Shown here: one piece after another, positions 26,120 to 34,902 of the stretch
Position numbering within the stretch: position 1 is the stretch's first letter
Layout of the letters: every line of letters begins with the position of its first letter
From: Oceanospirillum beijerinckii DSM 7166
GTDB lineage: Bacteria; Pseudomonadota; Gammaproteobacteria; Pseudomonadales; Halomonadaceae
Direction of reading: 5' to 3'
DNA length: 64,000 nt
Assembly (NCBI RefSeq): GCF_000422425.1
Contig: NZ_AULT01000038.1
Span: 1 to 64,000 of the forward strand
Position numbers and translations under genes: made by a program
The notes under the pieces: model-generated
Database searches by the model: none
What the model saw: only the letters and a program-made list of their open reading frames with translations
What the model was told of the DNA's origin: nothing

Positions 26120-27650
26120 GGGAGGCACCACCATGAAAAGAACCTTGTGCAAATACTTTACGACGCAGCAGAGGGGAGGGGCGGTAACGATCTTCACCGT
26201 AGCTGGCTACCAGATTGCTCAGTACGGTATGTATATGACTCAGACCCACCTGATCGGCCCAGGCCATAGGGCCTTTTGGATAGTTCACACCGCTTTGCAT
26301 CGCCACATCAACCGCCGCAACATCACAGACTTGTTGGTTAACCGCATCTGCGCCTTCATTTGCTAGCATGGCAACGGTACGCATCAGCACCATACCCGGT
26401 ACATCATCAATGACAGAGACCTGAATATCCAGCGCCTGGAACAGACCGGCGGCTTGGTTCAGGCTGGCTTCGCTGGCTTGATCTGCTTTAACCAGAGCGA
26501 TACGGCCTGCTGTGGCGTAGTCCAGTGCCAGATCAAACAGTACTAGCTCGCTGCGTTGCTCCGCTGCTGCGCGCTCGGTTGCCATGCGGCCATCGGTTAA
26601 TGCCAGCACCAAATTACCGATACAGATGCGGCCTTGTGCTTCGTGCTCTGACTGACGGTGAACGGAGATACCTGCTGCTTCAATACGGCTTACCAGGGCT
26701 TCTGCTACGCCCAGATTGCCTTCTACAGTAATCGCGCTGGGTGCGTCCTGCTTAGCCAGAGTATTCGGCTGAGCTTTTTCAGCGCCTTCACTGTAGTCGT
26801 AGAAGCCGCGACCTGTCTTACGACCGTGGAAGCCCGCCTCAACCAGATCTTTCTGGATCAGGGAAGGCAGGAAGCGTTGATCGCCGTAGTAGGCATCAAA
26901 AACGGAAGCGGTCACTGAGTAGTTCACGTCGTGGCCGATCAGATCCATCAGTTCAAATGGACCCATGCGGAATTGACCGGATTCACGGGCAATGGCGTCG
27001 ATAGTGGCTTCATCAGCGCCACCTTCTTCCAATACACGCAGGCCTTCAGCATAGAAAGGGCGGGCCACTCGGTTCACGATAAAGCCAGGGGTCGACTTAG
27101 CCATTACAGCATGCTTGCCCCAAGCGGTAGACAGATCGTAAACCTGTTGTGCCACTTCTTCGGACGTTGCCAGACCCTTGATCACTTCAACCAGCTTCAT
27201 AATTGGCGCTGGGTTAAAGAAGTGCATACCGACCAGGTTTTCCGGGCGCTTCAGTGCCGCACCAATAGAGGTCACAGAGATAGAAGAGGTATTGGTCGCC
27301 AGAATAGTATCGTCGCCGCACAGCTCTTCCAGCTCAGAAAAGACAGACTGTTTAACGGCCAGGTTTTCAACAATGGCTTCTACGACTAAGCGTGCCGGAG
27401 CCAGATCAGCCAGATTCTCAGTGGCTTGAATACGACTCACCAGAGCGTTCTTGTCTTCTTCGCTCATCTTGCCGCGGGCCACCAGTTTCTCCAGACCCTT
27501 AGCAGTGCGATCAAGGCCTGCTTGTGCCGCGCCTTCCATCTTGTCGTACAGCAGAACGCTGTGACCAAATTTAGCTGCAACCTGAGCGATACCTGCACCC
27601 ATGGTGCCAGCACCGATTACCGCAACGGTCTCATTTACCGTCAGTGTCAT
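26112..27650 (-). CDS. paaH: 3-hydroxyadipyl-CoA dehydrogenase
   Basis: A 512-residue NAD-dependent 3-hydroxyacyl-CoA dehydrogenase. The Rossmann motif [16 protein letters not shown] is near the N-terminus. The catalytic His-Glu pair is in [18 protein letters not shown], followed by the [16 protein letters not shown] domain boundary. A second C-terminal 3HCDH domain (from about 400) contains [23 protein letters not shown] and MAWADQVG. This two-domain form of about 500 aa is the usual PaaH. It starts 12 bp after the paaG stop and overlaps paaI. Confidence 0.94.
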   Translation of the reverse strand: MTLTVNETVAVIGAGTMGAGIAQVAAKFGHSVLLYDKMEGAAQAGLDRTAKGLEKLVARGKMSEEDKNALVSRIQATENLADLAPARLVVEAIVENLAVKQSVFSELEELCGDDTILATNTSSISVTSIGAALKRPENLVGMHFFNPAPIMKLVEVIKGLATSEEVAQQVYDLSTAWGKHAVMAKSTPGFIVNRVARPFYAEGLRVLEEGGADEATIDAIARESGQFRMGPFELMDLIGHDVNYSVTASVFDAYYGDQRFLPSLIQKDLVEAGFHGRKTGRGFYDYSEGAEKAQPNTLAKQDAPSAITVEGNLGVAEALVSRIEAAGISVHRQSEHEAQGRICIGNLVLALTDGRMATERAAAEQRSELVLFDLALDYATAGRIALVKADQASEASLNQAAGLFQALDIQVSVIDDVPGMVLMRTVAMLANEGADAVNQQVCDVAAVDVAMQSGVNYPKGPMAWADQVGLSHIHTVLSNLVASYGEDRYRPSPLLRRKVFAQGSFHGGASHD

Positions 27651-27662
27651 AACAAGCTCCTG

Positions 27663-28454
27663 TTACTGGCCTTTAAAGGTTGGCTGACGTTTTTCCATAA
27701 AGGCGGCAACGCCTTCACGGTAATCTTCAGTGCGACCGGCGATGGTTTGCAGATCGCGTTCCAGATCCAGCTGCTCATCCAGAGTGTTGGTCGCAGAAGC
27801 ATGAATCGCACGCTTGATCAGTGCCAGACCTTTAGTCGGCTGAGTGGCCAGCTGCTTGGCCGTTTCAATCGCAGTGGCTTTAACTTCTTCATCATCTACC
27901 GCTTTCCAGATCATGCCCCACTGTTCTGCTTGCTCGGCAGAAATGCGGTCACCCAGCATAGACAGAGCCATCGCACGAGCCTGACCTACAGTGTTTGGCA
28001 GTGTCCAGGTGCCGCCGGAATCAGGAATCAGGCCAATTTTGCAGAAAGCCTGGATAAACTTAGCGGAGCGAGCGGCAAATACAATATCACACGCCAGAGC
28101 AATATTGGCACCGGCACCCGCTGCCACACCATTCACTGCGCAGATTACTGGCATTTCCAGGGCGCGGATGCTGCGAATCATCGGGTTGTAGTTTTTCTCG
28201 ATCGACTCACCCAGGTTTGGTGCTTCGGCACCTGGTGCTACGTTACGATCACTCAGATCCTGACCGGCACAGAAGCCACGGCCATTACCGGTAATAACCA
28301 GTGCACGTACTTCTGGATTCTTCTTGGTTTCTTTCAGAGCCTCACGCACTTCAGAGTGCATCTCAGCGTTAAAGCTGTTCAGGCTATCCGGGCGGTTAAA
28401 CGTCAGGATGGCCACTCCATCCTCAATCACAAACTCAATATTGTTGAAAGACAT
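27663..28454 (-). CDS. paaG: 1,2-epoxyphenylacetyl-CoA isomerase
   Basis: A 263-residue crotonase-fold isomerase that converts the ring epoxide to oxepin-CoA and also shifts a double bond later. The oxyanion-hole region is GRGFCAGQDLSD. The usual first catalytic Glu of hydratases is absent (AAGAGANIALACD), as expected for PaaG, and the acid residue is Asp in LIPDSGGTWTLP. The C-terminal EKRQPTFKGQ tail is typical. Length matches E. coli PaaG (262). It is spaced three bases from paaF. Confidence 0.94.
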   Translation of the reverse strand: MSFNNIEFVIEDGVAILTFNRPDSLNSFNAEMHSEVREALKETKKNPEVRALVITGNGRGFCAGQDLSDRNVAPGAEAPNLGESIEKNYNPMIRSIRALEMPVICAVNGVAAGAGANIALACDIVFAARSAKFIQAFCKIGLIPDSGGTWTLPNTVGQARAMALSMLGDRISAEQAEQWGMIWKAVDDEEVKATAIETAKQLATQPTKGLALIKRAIHASATNTLDEQLDLERDLQTIAGRTEDYREGVAAFMEKRQPTFKGQ

Positions 28455-28457
28455 GGC

Positions 28458-29237
28458 TTAGCATCCTTTAAATTCAGGTTTACGTTTTTCCATAAATGCA
28501 GCGATACCCTCTTTGCGATCTTCTGTCGCAGCCAGTAGGGTAAAGGCTTTACGTTCCAGGTTCAGACCGGATTCAAGATCGGTCTCAAAAGATTTCAGCA
28601 GGGCTTCTTTCGCCAGACGTACGGCAATCGGTGGTTTGCTGGCAATGGTGGTCGCCAGCTGATGAGCGCGTTCAATGGTGCGTTCAGGGATGACCACTTC
28701 GGCGACCAGATTGGCTCGTAGTGCGGTATTGGCATCAATCATTTCGCCGCTCAGTACCATCTTGGTGGCCAGAGGCTTACCGACGGTACGAATCAGGCGC
28801 TGAGTACCACCGGCACCTGGGATAATGCCCAGATTGATCTCAGGCTGGCCAAACAGGGCGCTTTCACCGGCAATCACGATGTCACAATGCATCACAAGCT
28901 CACAGCCGCCGCCCAGGGCATAGCCGTTTACGGCGGCGATCATCGGCTTGGAGAACTGATAGATGCGGCGCCAGTGTTTAGGGCGGGCGTCGTTCATGAC
29001 ACCGACCGCATCCAGTGAGGCCATCTCTTTAATATCAGCACCGGCGGCAAACACTTTTGGTCCGCCTGTGATCACTACGGCACCAATGCCTTGATCCTGG
29101 TCCGCTTGTTCCAGTACATCAGCCACTTCACTCAGGAGTTGAGTGTTGAGGGCGTTAAACGCTTCCGGACGGTTTAGCGTTATAGTGAGCACCTTCGCCG
29201 CAGTATCAGTGCTTGTGGTAATGGTTTGATATGTCAT
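28458..29237 (-). CDS. paaF: 2,3-dehydroadipyl-CoA hydratase
   Basis: A 259-residue enoyl-CoA hydratase. Both catalytic glutamates are present, in ALGGGCELVMHCD and FGQPEINLGIIPGAGGTQRL. The oxyanion region is VFAAGADIKEMA. The frame extends to an ATG at 29267, but the ATG at 29237 (MTYQTITTS) gives the family length (255 in E. coli). It is the first gene of the leftward paaFGHIJK operon, which follows the E. coli order, so its promoter lies in the dyad-rich region to the right. Confidence 0.92.
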   Translation of the reverse strand: MTYQTITTSTDTAAKVLTITLNRPEAFNALNTQLLSEVADVLEQADQDQGIGAVVITGGPKVFAAGADIKEMASLDAVGVMNDARPKHWRRIYQFSKPMIAAVNGYALGGGCELVMHCDIVIAGESALFGQPEINLGIIPGAGGTQRLIRTVGKPLATKMVLSGEMIDANTALRANLVAEVVIPERTIERAHQLATTIASKPPIAVRLAKEALLKSFETDLESGLNLERKAFTLLAATEDRKEGIAAFMEKRKPEFKGC

Positions 29238-29883
29238 TTGGGTTAATCCGTTCTTATCTGGGAGCATACCCGGTTGCAGTAAATTGCTTTCAGCGCCAGG
29301 GCGCTTTATTTTGGATTCTGTGAGAAATATAGAAGGGCCTTGAAACTGAATAAATAAAGCCTTCTCTATATTTCACACGGTTTTTACCTGGTGGCCAGTA
29401 TCTGATGGTTAAACCAGCATACGCACAAAAGCACAGTCAGGTTATGGCATCGCCTGTCTGCACTGATCAAAATTGAGTCATTAATGGTGTTGCATCTGTC
29501 GGCTTTTCCGGGCGTTACCCACCGATCTTCTTGCTTAGCTTCTCTGCTATTGATCATCATTTTTTCTGCTTGCGATCTTTGTGCCTATCGCCGAATGAAG
29601 AAAAAACTGACCTTTTTACCCACACAGATCAATGAAGTGTAGGTAGGAATATTCCCCTTATGTGGCTTAAGACTACCGTATTCATAGAAAGGGATACAAG
29701 AGTTAAATTTAAAAGCAGGGTTTCGGTATCGTAAAATATCGTGTATCTTGGACGACCAAATAAGGCAGTTTTCCGGGTTGTCAGTACAATTGGATCAGTA
29801 AAGGCTGATGTTTTTCCGGAGTTTATGTTTTGACTAAGACTTTGGTTGAGCAAGGCTTAAGACGCTTTAAAGTGTCAGGAAAG

Positions 29884-29916
29884 TTGATTGATTGTTAATT
29901 TTGATTGATTGTTAAT
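29884..29916 (+). repeat. Tandem direct repeat TTGATTGATTGTTAAT x2
   Basis: Two identical 16-bp copies (29884-29899 and 29901-29916) separated by one base, in the paa control region. A 17-bp spacing would put the copies about 1.6 helix turns apart. The element could be a regulator site or a chance AT-rich repeat. Confidence 0.6.
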
Positions 29917-29942
29917 ATGACAACAACGGTGATATATCGGCG

Positions 29943-29967
29943 TCACTGACTAAAAAATAGTCAGTGA
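29943..29967. promoter_or_regulatory. Perfect 10-bp dyad, candidate operator or terminator
   Basis: TCACTGACTA and TAGTCAGTGA are exact reverse complements around AAAAA. No T-run follows in either direction, so an operator is more likely than a terminator. Confidence 0.5.
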
Positions 29968-30034
29968 TTAGCGTGATAGATTTTTTGCTTTGCTGCGGAC
30001 TAAATCTACCAGATTAGGCCACTGGACAGGGCAA

Positions 30035-30063
30035 AGACTGAAAGTGAAAAAGCGTTTCAGTCT
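30035..30063. promoter_or_regulatory. Perfect 9-bp dyad upstream of paaN
   Basis: AGACTGAAA (30035-30043) and TTTCAGTCT (30055-30063) with an 11-base spacer, giving about two helical turns between half-site centres, as in dimer-binding operators. Confidence 0.45.
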
Positions 30064-30081
30064 ATAACTGGCTACATTTAA

Positions 30082-30105
30082 TTAATGGCCTGCAGGTGCC
30101 ATTAA
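30082..30105. promoter_or_regulatory. 8-bp-arm dyad about 90 bp before paaN
   Basis: TTAATGGC (30082-30089) and GCCATTAA (30098-30105) flank CTGCAGGT. The position and symmetry suit a repressor or activator site for the paaN promoter. Confidence 0.45.
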
Positions 30106-30195
30106 ACGACTAACTGAAGTTAAACCACCACTTTTCTGTATTATCGGCTCTTATAATAATTATATGATACGGAAAAACCAGGAGAGATCTTAAAG

Positions 30196-31863
30196 ATGAG
30201 TCAAAATGAATTTTTCCAGCGTCACAAGGAAACTCTGGATCAGGCGCTGAATGCGATTCAACCCCGTGATTACTGGACACCATTCAGTGAAAACCCAAGC
30301 CCCCGCGCTTACGGTGAAGATGCTAACCAGAAAGGCGAAGAGGCGTTTAAAGCGTCTCTGAACAGCTACTTTGAACTGGAAATGCCCGGTATCGTTGGTG
30401 AAGTTGCCGGTGAGGAGTCCCCTTACGGTATCGAAATGAATGTGCGCTACCCTAAGGTTGATCACGAAGTCCTGATCCCGGAAATGAAAGCTGCGATGAA
30501 GGCTTGGCGTGATGCGGGTCCAGACGTGCGTGCTGGCGTATGTATGGAAATTCTGGATCGTCTGAACAAAAACAGCTTTGAGATCGCTTACGGTGTTATG
30601 CACACCTCGGGTCAGGGCTTTATGATGTCGTTCCAGGCAGGTGGTCCTCACGCTCAGGATCGTGGTCTGGAAGCGGTAGCCTACGCTTACCGTGCTATGA
30701 AAGAAGTGCCTGAGACAGCTACCTGGACCAAGCCTCAGGGTAAGCATGATCCTCTGGTAATGCAGAAGAACTTCCACATCGTACCACGTGGTGTAGCGCT
30801 GGTTGTGGGCTGCTCTACCTTCCCAACCTGGAATACCTACCCAGGTCTGTTTGCTTCTCTGGTCACTGGTAACCCAGTGATTGTTAAGCCACACCCAGGT
30901 TCTGTACTGCCTGCAGCGGTTTCTATCAAGATTGCTCAGCAAGTACTGAAAGAAGCCGGTTTTGCGCCACATCTGGTATCTATGATTGCGGATACTGCTG
31001 ACGCGCCTGTAACAAAAGAACTGGCAACTCACAAAGATGTGAAGCTGATCGACTTCACCGGTTCTAACTTCTTCGGTAACTGGCTGGAAGAGAATGCTAA
31101 GCAAGCTCAGGTCTTCACCGAGAAAGCCGGTGTGAACACCGTTGTGATCGACAGCGTTAAAGATATCAAAGCCGTTGCCCGTAATCTGGCCTTCACGCTG
31201 AGCCTGTACTCCGGTCAGATGTGTACCACCACTCAGGCGATCTACATCCCGCGTAACGGTATCAAGACCGCTGACGGTGAGATGAGCTTCGACGAAGTGG
31301 CACAGGCTCTGTCTATCGCAACCTCTAAGTTCCTGAGCGATAACGAGCGTGCCTGCATGGTACTGGGTGCTGTTCAGTCTTGCGCTACTGTTGACCGCAT
31401 CAAAGAGTGTGAATCTCTGGGTGAAGTGGTTCTGGCCAGTGAGCAGCGTGAGCATCCTCATTTCCCGAATGCCCGTATCCACACGCCAATGATCCTGAAA
31501 GTGGATGCGTCTGAGAAAGATAAGTACAGCGAAGAGCGCTTTGGTCCTATCTCCTTCGTAATTGCCACTGACAGCACTGAGCACAGTCTGCAGCTGGCTC
31601 AGGAAGTGATTTCTGAGAAAGGTGCCATCACTCTGGGGATTTACTCTACGGATGATGCGGTACTGGAGCAGGCTGAAGAAGTGGCGATGGAAGCAGCCGT
31701 TGCTTTGTCTGTAAACCTGGATGGCGGTGTGTTTGTTAACCAATCCGCAGCCTTCAGTGATTTCCACGCAACCGGTGGTAACCCAGCGTCTAACGCTTCT
31801 CTGACCGATGCGGCCTTTGTAACCCGTCGTTTTGTGGTGGTTCAGAGCCGTCGTCACGTTTAA
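30196..31863 (+). CDS. paaN: PaaN-type aldehyde dehydrogenase of phenylacetate catabolism
   Basis: A 555-residue member of the aldehyde dehydrogenase superfamily of the kind annotated as PaaN (PaaN2). Catalytic Cys343 is in SGQMCTTTQ and Glu309 in FTEKAGVNT. The region around VALVVGCSTFPTWNTYPGL is the cofactor-binding loop. E. coli PaaZ has about 680 residues, with a C-terminal MaoC-type hydratase that opens the oxepin ring; that domain is missing here. This protein could therefore oxidise the ring-opened semialdehyde, but hydrolysis of oxepin-CoA needs another protein. The start ATG follows GGAGAGATCTTAAAG. It leads the rightward half of the divergent paa cluster. Confidence 0.88.
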   Translation: MSQNEFFQRHKETLDQALNAIQPRDYWTPFSENPSPRAYGEDANQKGEEAFKASLNSYFELEMPGIVGEVAGEESPYGIEMNVRYPKVDHEVLIPEMKAAMKAWRDAGPDVRAGVCMEILDRLNKNSFEIAYGVMHTSGQGFMMSFQAGGPHAQDRGLEAVAYAYRAMKEVPETATWTKPQGKHDPLVMQKNFHIVPRGVALVVGCSTFPTWNTYPGLFASLVTGNPVIVKPHPGSVLPAAVSIKIAQQVLKEAGFAPHLVSMIADTADAPVTKELATHKDVKLIDFTGSNFFGNWLEENAKQAQVFTEKAGVNTVVIDSVKDIKAVARNLAFTLSLYSGQMCTTTQAIYIPRNGIKTADGEMSFDEVAQALSIATSKFLSDNERACMVLGAVQSCATVDRIKECESLGEVVLASEQREHPHFPNARIHTPMILKVDASEKDKYSEERFGPISFVIATDSTEHSLQLAQEVISEKGAITLGIYSTDDAVLEQAEEVAMEAAVALSVNLDGGVFVNQSAAFSDFHATGGNPASNASLTDAAFVTRRFVVVQSRRHV

Positions 31864-31897
31864 GGCCTTCTGTCTTATCAAGTGACATCAGTACGTA

Positions 31898-31928
31898 CAG
31901 ATACCCAGAGTTTGACTCTGGGTATCTG
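31898..31928 (+). terminator. 13-bp perfect hairpin between paaN and paaY
   Basis: CAGATACCCAGAG (31898-31910) and CTCTGGGTATCTG (31916-31928), five-base loop, with no T-run. It probably attenuates transcription or stabilises the paaN message rather than ending it fully. Confidence 0.5.
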
Positions 31929-31973
31929 GCTACTCCTCTTAAATTTCTGAGATAAAAATACAGGTTGGTAGAT

Positions 31974-32582
31974 ATGCAAGTTTATAGCATTGATGGCATC
32001 ACACCTGTTGTTGATCCCACTGCCTTTGTCCATCCCACCGCTGTTTTGATCGGCGATGTGATTATTGGCCCTCGCTGTTATATCGGCCCTAATGCTTGTC
32101 TGCGTGGTGACTTTGGTCGTCTGGTGATTAAAGCCGGTGCCAATGTGCAGGATACCTGCGTCATGCACGGTTTTCCGGGTACGGATACCGTGGTTGAGGA
32201 AGATGGCCATATTGGTCATGGTGCCGTACTGCACGGTTGTCATATCGGTAAAAATGCCTTGGTGGGTATGAATGCCGTGGTGATGGATAACGCCAAGATC
32301 GGTGAAGCCTCCATTGTTGCGGCTTGTGCCTTTGTTAAAGCGGATTTCGACTGTCCTCCCCGTAGCTTGTTGGCAGGTACGCCAGCTAAGGTGATGCGCG
32401 AACTGTCTGATAAAGAGATCAACTGGAAGAGTAAAGGTACAAAAGAGTACCAGAACCTTGCGGTGCGTAGTCTGCAGACGATGGAAAAGGTAGAGGCTTT
32501 AACTGAGGTTGAAGCGGATAGAAAACGTATCGAAATTCCTGATGTAAAACCCTTATATGAAGTAAAGCAGCAGAAAGACTAA
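31974..32582 (+). CDS. paaY: Hydroxycyclohexene/phenylacetate-pathway thioesterase PaaY (gamma-carbonic-anhydrase-like)
   Basis: A 202-residue left-handed beta-helix protein with hexapeptide repeats (for example [25 protein letters not shown] and [24 protein letters not shown]). Metal-ligand histidines of gamma-carbonic anhydrases are visible in VMHG, HIGHG and LHGCHIG. PaaY is a thioesterase that removes toxic CoA esters formed in the pathway. The ATG at 31974 is preferred over the TTG at 31965. Length is close to E. coli PaaY (196). It follows paaN by 110 bp with a hairpin between them. Confidence 0.93.
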   Translation: MQVYSIDGITPVVDPTAFVHPTAVLIGDVIIGPRCYIGPNACLRGDFGRLVIKAGANVQDTCVMHGFPGTDTVVEEDGHIGHGAVLHGCHIGKNALVGMNAVVMDNAKIGEASIVAACAFVKADFDCPPRSLLAGTPAKVMRELSDKEINWKSKGTKEYQNLAVRSLQTMEKVEALTEVEADRKRIEIPDVKPLYEVKQQKD

Positions 32583-32770
32583 AACGACTTGTATCAACAT
32601 TATCGTTTTGGATCGCTGTTTTATTCTATTTGCCCTGATGTTTTTGCGAACCGATTTACTGCAAGGTCGTCTTTAACCTAACGGTGTGAGATGGAAAATA
32701 TATCCACGGATGACCCGGTTAACCAAAAGCAGATCGCTAAAGAATACTGAGAATAAATTCGGAGCTTAGT

Positions 32771-33556
32771 GTGGAATATCAAAATATCCTGGTTGAAACC
32801 CGTGGTGCGGTTGGTTGGATTCAGCTGAACCGTCCTGAGGCCCTGAACGCCCTGTCAAACGCCCTGGTTTCTGAAGTGGGTCATGCAATTGAGCAGTTCC
32901 AGGCGGATGATGCTATCGGTGCTATGGTCATTACCGGTAACGAGAAAGCGTTTGCTGCTGGTGCAGATATTAAGGATATGGAAAACCAGGAGTTTATGGA
33001 TCTGTTCCTGAGTGACTTCCCTTACAACCGTCGTGACGGTTGGGACAGCCTGAATACCGCCAGAAAGCCAATTATCGCAGCTGTGGCCGGTTTTGCTCTG
33101 GGCGGTGGTTGTGAAATGGCGATGGCCTGTGACTTTATTCTGGCCGGTGATAACGCTAAGTTCGGTCAGCCAGAGATCAATATCGGCACTATGCCGGGTG
33201 CCGGTGGTACTCAGCGTCTGGCCAAGGCTATTGGTAAAGCCAAGGCGATGGAGATGTGTCTGACCGGTCGTATGATGGAAGCGGAAGAAGCCGAGCGTAT
33301 GGGGCTGGTAAGCCGTATTATCCCAGTGGCAGAGCTGGAAGCGGAAGCGCTGAAGGTGGCGGGTAAGATCGCCAAGATGTCCCGTCCAGTGGTTTATATG
33401 ATCAAAGAATCGGTCAACGTCGCTTTTGAAAGCAGCCTGCAGGAAGGTCTGCGCTTTGAACGTCGTGCTTTTGCTTCTACTTTTGCCACAGAAGATCAAA
33501 AAGAGGGTATGCAGGCGTTTGTTGAGAAGCGTAAGCCTGAGTTTAAACACCGCTAA
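32771..33556 (+). CDS. Second enoyl-CoA hydratase (crotonase) of the paa cluster
   Basis: A 261-residue crotonase with both hydratase glutamates, in ALGGGCEMAMACD and FGQPEINIGTMPGAGGTQRL. It resembles PaaF more than PaaG and is a paralogue of the paaF at 28.4 kb. It starts at a GTG with GGAG seven bases upstream. Such a second hydratase could supply an extra hydration step, although a MaoC-type rather than crotonase-type fold performs oxepin-CoA hydrolysis in E. coli PaaZ, so it is not an obvious replacement for the missing domain. A terminator follows it. Confidence 0.85.
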   Translation: MEYQNILVETRGAVGWIQLNRPEALNALSNALVSEVGHAIEQFQADDAIGAMVITGNEKAFAAGADIKDMENQEFMDLFLSDFPYNRRDGWDSLNTARKPIIAAVAGFALGGGCEMAMACDFILAGDNAKFGQPEINIGTMPGAGGTQRLAKAIGKAKAMEMCLTGRMMEAEEAERMGLVSRIIPVAELEAEALKVAGKIAKMSRPVVYMIKESVNVAFESSLQEGLRFERRAFASTFATEDQKEGMQAFVEKRKPEFKHR

Positions 33557-33578
33557 GAAGTTTTCTTCATCTTGTTTG

Positions 33579-33605
33579 GCCGCACTTTGGTGCGGCTATT
33601 TTTTT
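33579..33605 (+). terminator. Rho-independent terminator after the second hydratase gene
   Basis: GCCGCAC (33579-33585), TTTG loop, GTGCGGC (33590-33596), then TATTTTTTT. It lies about 23 bp past the stop. Confidence 0.92.
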
Positions 33606-33741
33606 ACGGGTTATTTTTCTGCTGGCTGTTTTTTAGCGGTACTGCGTACCGTCTGTTTTTCTAAAAAGTCTAACGCCAGTCAAAGCCAGAAAGCTCTCAG
33701 CCTCTAACTTTCCTGTTTCTTAATTTTAGTGCGTATCGATT

Positions 33742-34347
33742 ATGGATATTAAAACCGAATCTCTGTCTCCTATTGAAGCCATTAACCTGCTGGGTTCCAC
33801 TGTTTATCCACGACCTATCGCCTGGGTCTCTACGGTTAGCGAAGAGGGTACTTATAACCTGGCACCTTTCTCCTATTTTAATGTCGCCAGTGTAAATCCG
33901 GCGATTGTCAGTTTCTCTGTACTACTAAATGGCAAAGGCGAAGAGAAAGATACCCTGATCAACCTGAAAGCCAACGAGCACTTTGTTGTCAATATGGTGG
34001 ATGCCCGTTTGGCGGAGCAGATGAATCAGACCAGTGAAGATCTGCCTGCAGATGTTGATGAGTTTGCACTGGCCGGTTTAACTCCGGTCGCCGTTGAGTC
34101 AGGCCCAAGCCCAGCAGTAAAAGAATCATTGGCTTGGTTGGAGTGCCGCCTGCATAGTGTGCAGCGTTTAGGCGATGGCCCACTGGCGGGTAATCTGGTG
34201 TTGGGTGAGGTAGTCTCTGTACATATTGATGATCAGATTTGGCAGAATGGACGTGTCAATATGAATGAGTGGGATCTGATCGCTAAGCTGGGAGGGCTGC
34301 GTTATAGCTCTTCCAAAGAGTATTTCAATATGAAGCGTCCGGGCTAA
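33742..34347 (+). CDS. Flavin reductase-like FMN-binding split-barrel protein
   Basis: A 201-residue protein of the DIM6/NTAB family. The N-terminal GSTVYPRPIAWVSTV and APFSYFNVASVNPAIVSFSV stretches bind the flavin phosphate and ring. GPLAGNLVLGEVVSVHIDD and LGGLRYSSSKEYFNMKRPG are usual C-terminal segments. Members are flavin reductases or flavoenzymes with unclear partners. It has its own transcription start after a terminator, is preceded by a TTAGTGCG sequence with a weak ribosome site, and lies next to the paa genes; a role supplying reduced flavin to a monooxygenase is inference. Confidence 0.82.
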   Translation: MDIKTESLSPIEAINLLGSTVYPRPIAWVSTVSEEGTYNLAPFSYFNVASVNPAIVSFSVLLNGKGEEKDTLINLKANEHFVVNMVDARLAEQMNQTSEDLPADVDEFALAGLTPVAVESGPSPAVKESLAWLECRLHSVQRLGDGPLAGNLVLGEVVSVHIDDQIWQNGRVNMNEWDLIAKLGGLRYSSSKEYFNMKRPG

Positions 34348-34902
34348 AGCCTTAATCAAGCGTCTGGTATTCTTTATAACGGACTTACTATTATATGGTT
34401 CAGGGGCGGCTCAGGCTGCCCTCTTGTCTATTTTGCTGGCTTTCCCTTTCCTTATAACGCTTCCTTTGCAATGAGTGGTGTTTATCAAGATAGTTACCGC
34501 CATTCTTACTTTTGGGCGAGAGCAGGAAACTCTCTGACACTTTTATTTACTGAGTCTCTTATCTATGTTACCAACATGGCTCTCTCTTAAATAGTACTTT
34601 ACTTATATCAAATGTCAGGGTAAAACCTTGGGGAAATCAGGGGATAAGGGCTGTTGTAAGATGGCATGTGTGTTTGTTGCATATGATTCCTTACTTAAGA
34701 CGATGATACGTTTGAAGCACACTGCCTGACTCATCTTCAGGTATCAGCAATAAATAACAGTGCTTCGTTATATAAAATGCTGATTTGTCCATCGTCACTC
34801 GTTATTCTTGTATAGTGTTTGTCCTCATAGGGCTGACAGTCAAACTGTGTGAACTGTATATCGTGCTAGAGCAAATCTTCTATAGTGAAGGACCCGTCGT
34901 TA
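34348..34902. other. 555-bp intergenic region
   Basis: There is no gene. A GGGCGGC/GCTGCCC hairpin at 34404-34421 with one G-T pair and a loose T-rich tail probably terminates the flavin reductase-like transcript. The rest should hold the promoter of the large sensor kinase gene; I cannot place it. Confidence 0.5.

Larger units (their letters stand above)
29268..30195. other. Divergent control region between paaF and paaN
   Basis: About 930 bp without a credible gene. It contains, from left to right, an imperfect long inverted repeat (arms near 29320-29338 and 29359-29378), a 17-bp-period direct repeat at 29884-29916, and dyads at 29943-29967, 30035-30063 and 30082-30105. Promoters for both operons must lie here, and PaaX operators are expected. 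The short frame at 29629-29853 on the minus strand has no ribosome site and looks random. Confidence 0.6.

Noticed and set aside
27426-28538. 370-codon plus-strand frame across paaG/paaH
   Set aside because: Antisense shadow of the paa operon with no recognisable domain; the leftward genes have family motifs and coupled starts.
29629-29853. 74-codon minus-strand frame in the paaF-paaN gap
   Set aside because: No ribosome site, no recognisable domain, and composition consistent with non-coding AT-rich DNA.
30190-31881. 563-codon open frame antisense to paaN
   Set aside because: It mirrors paaN almost exactly, has a composition rich in His, Arg, Thr and Gln typical of antisense shadows, and lacks any domain or ribosome site. 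paaN has clear catalytic motifs.
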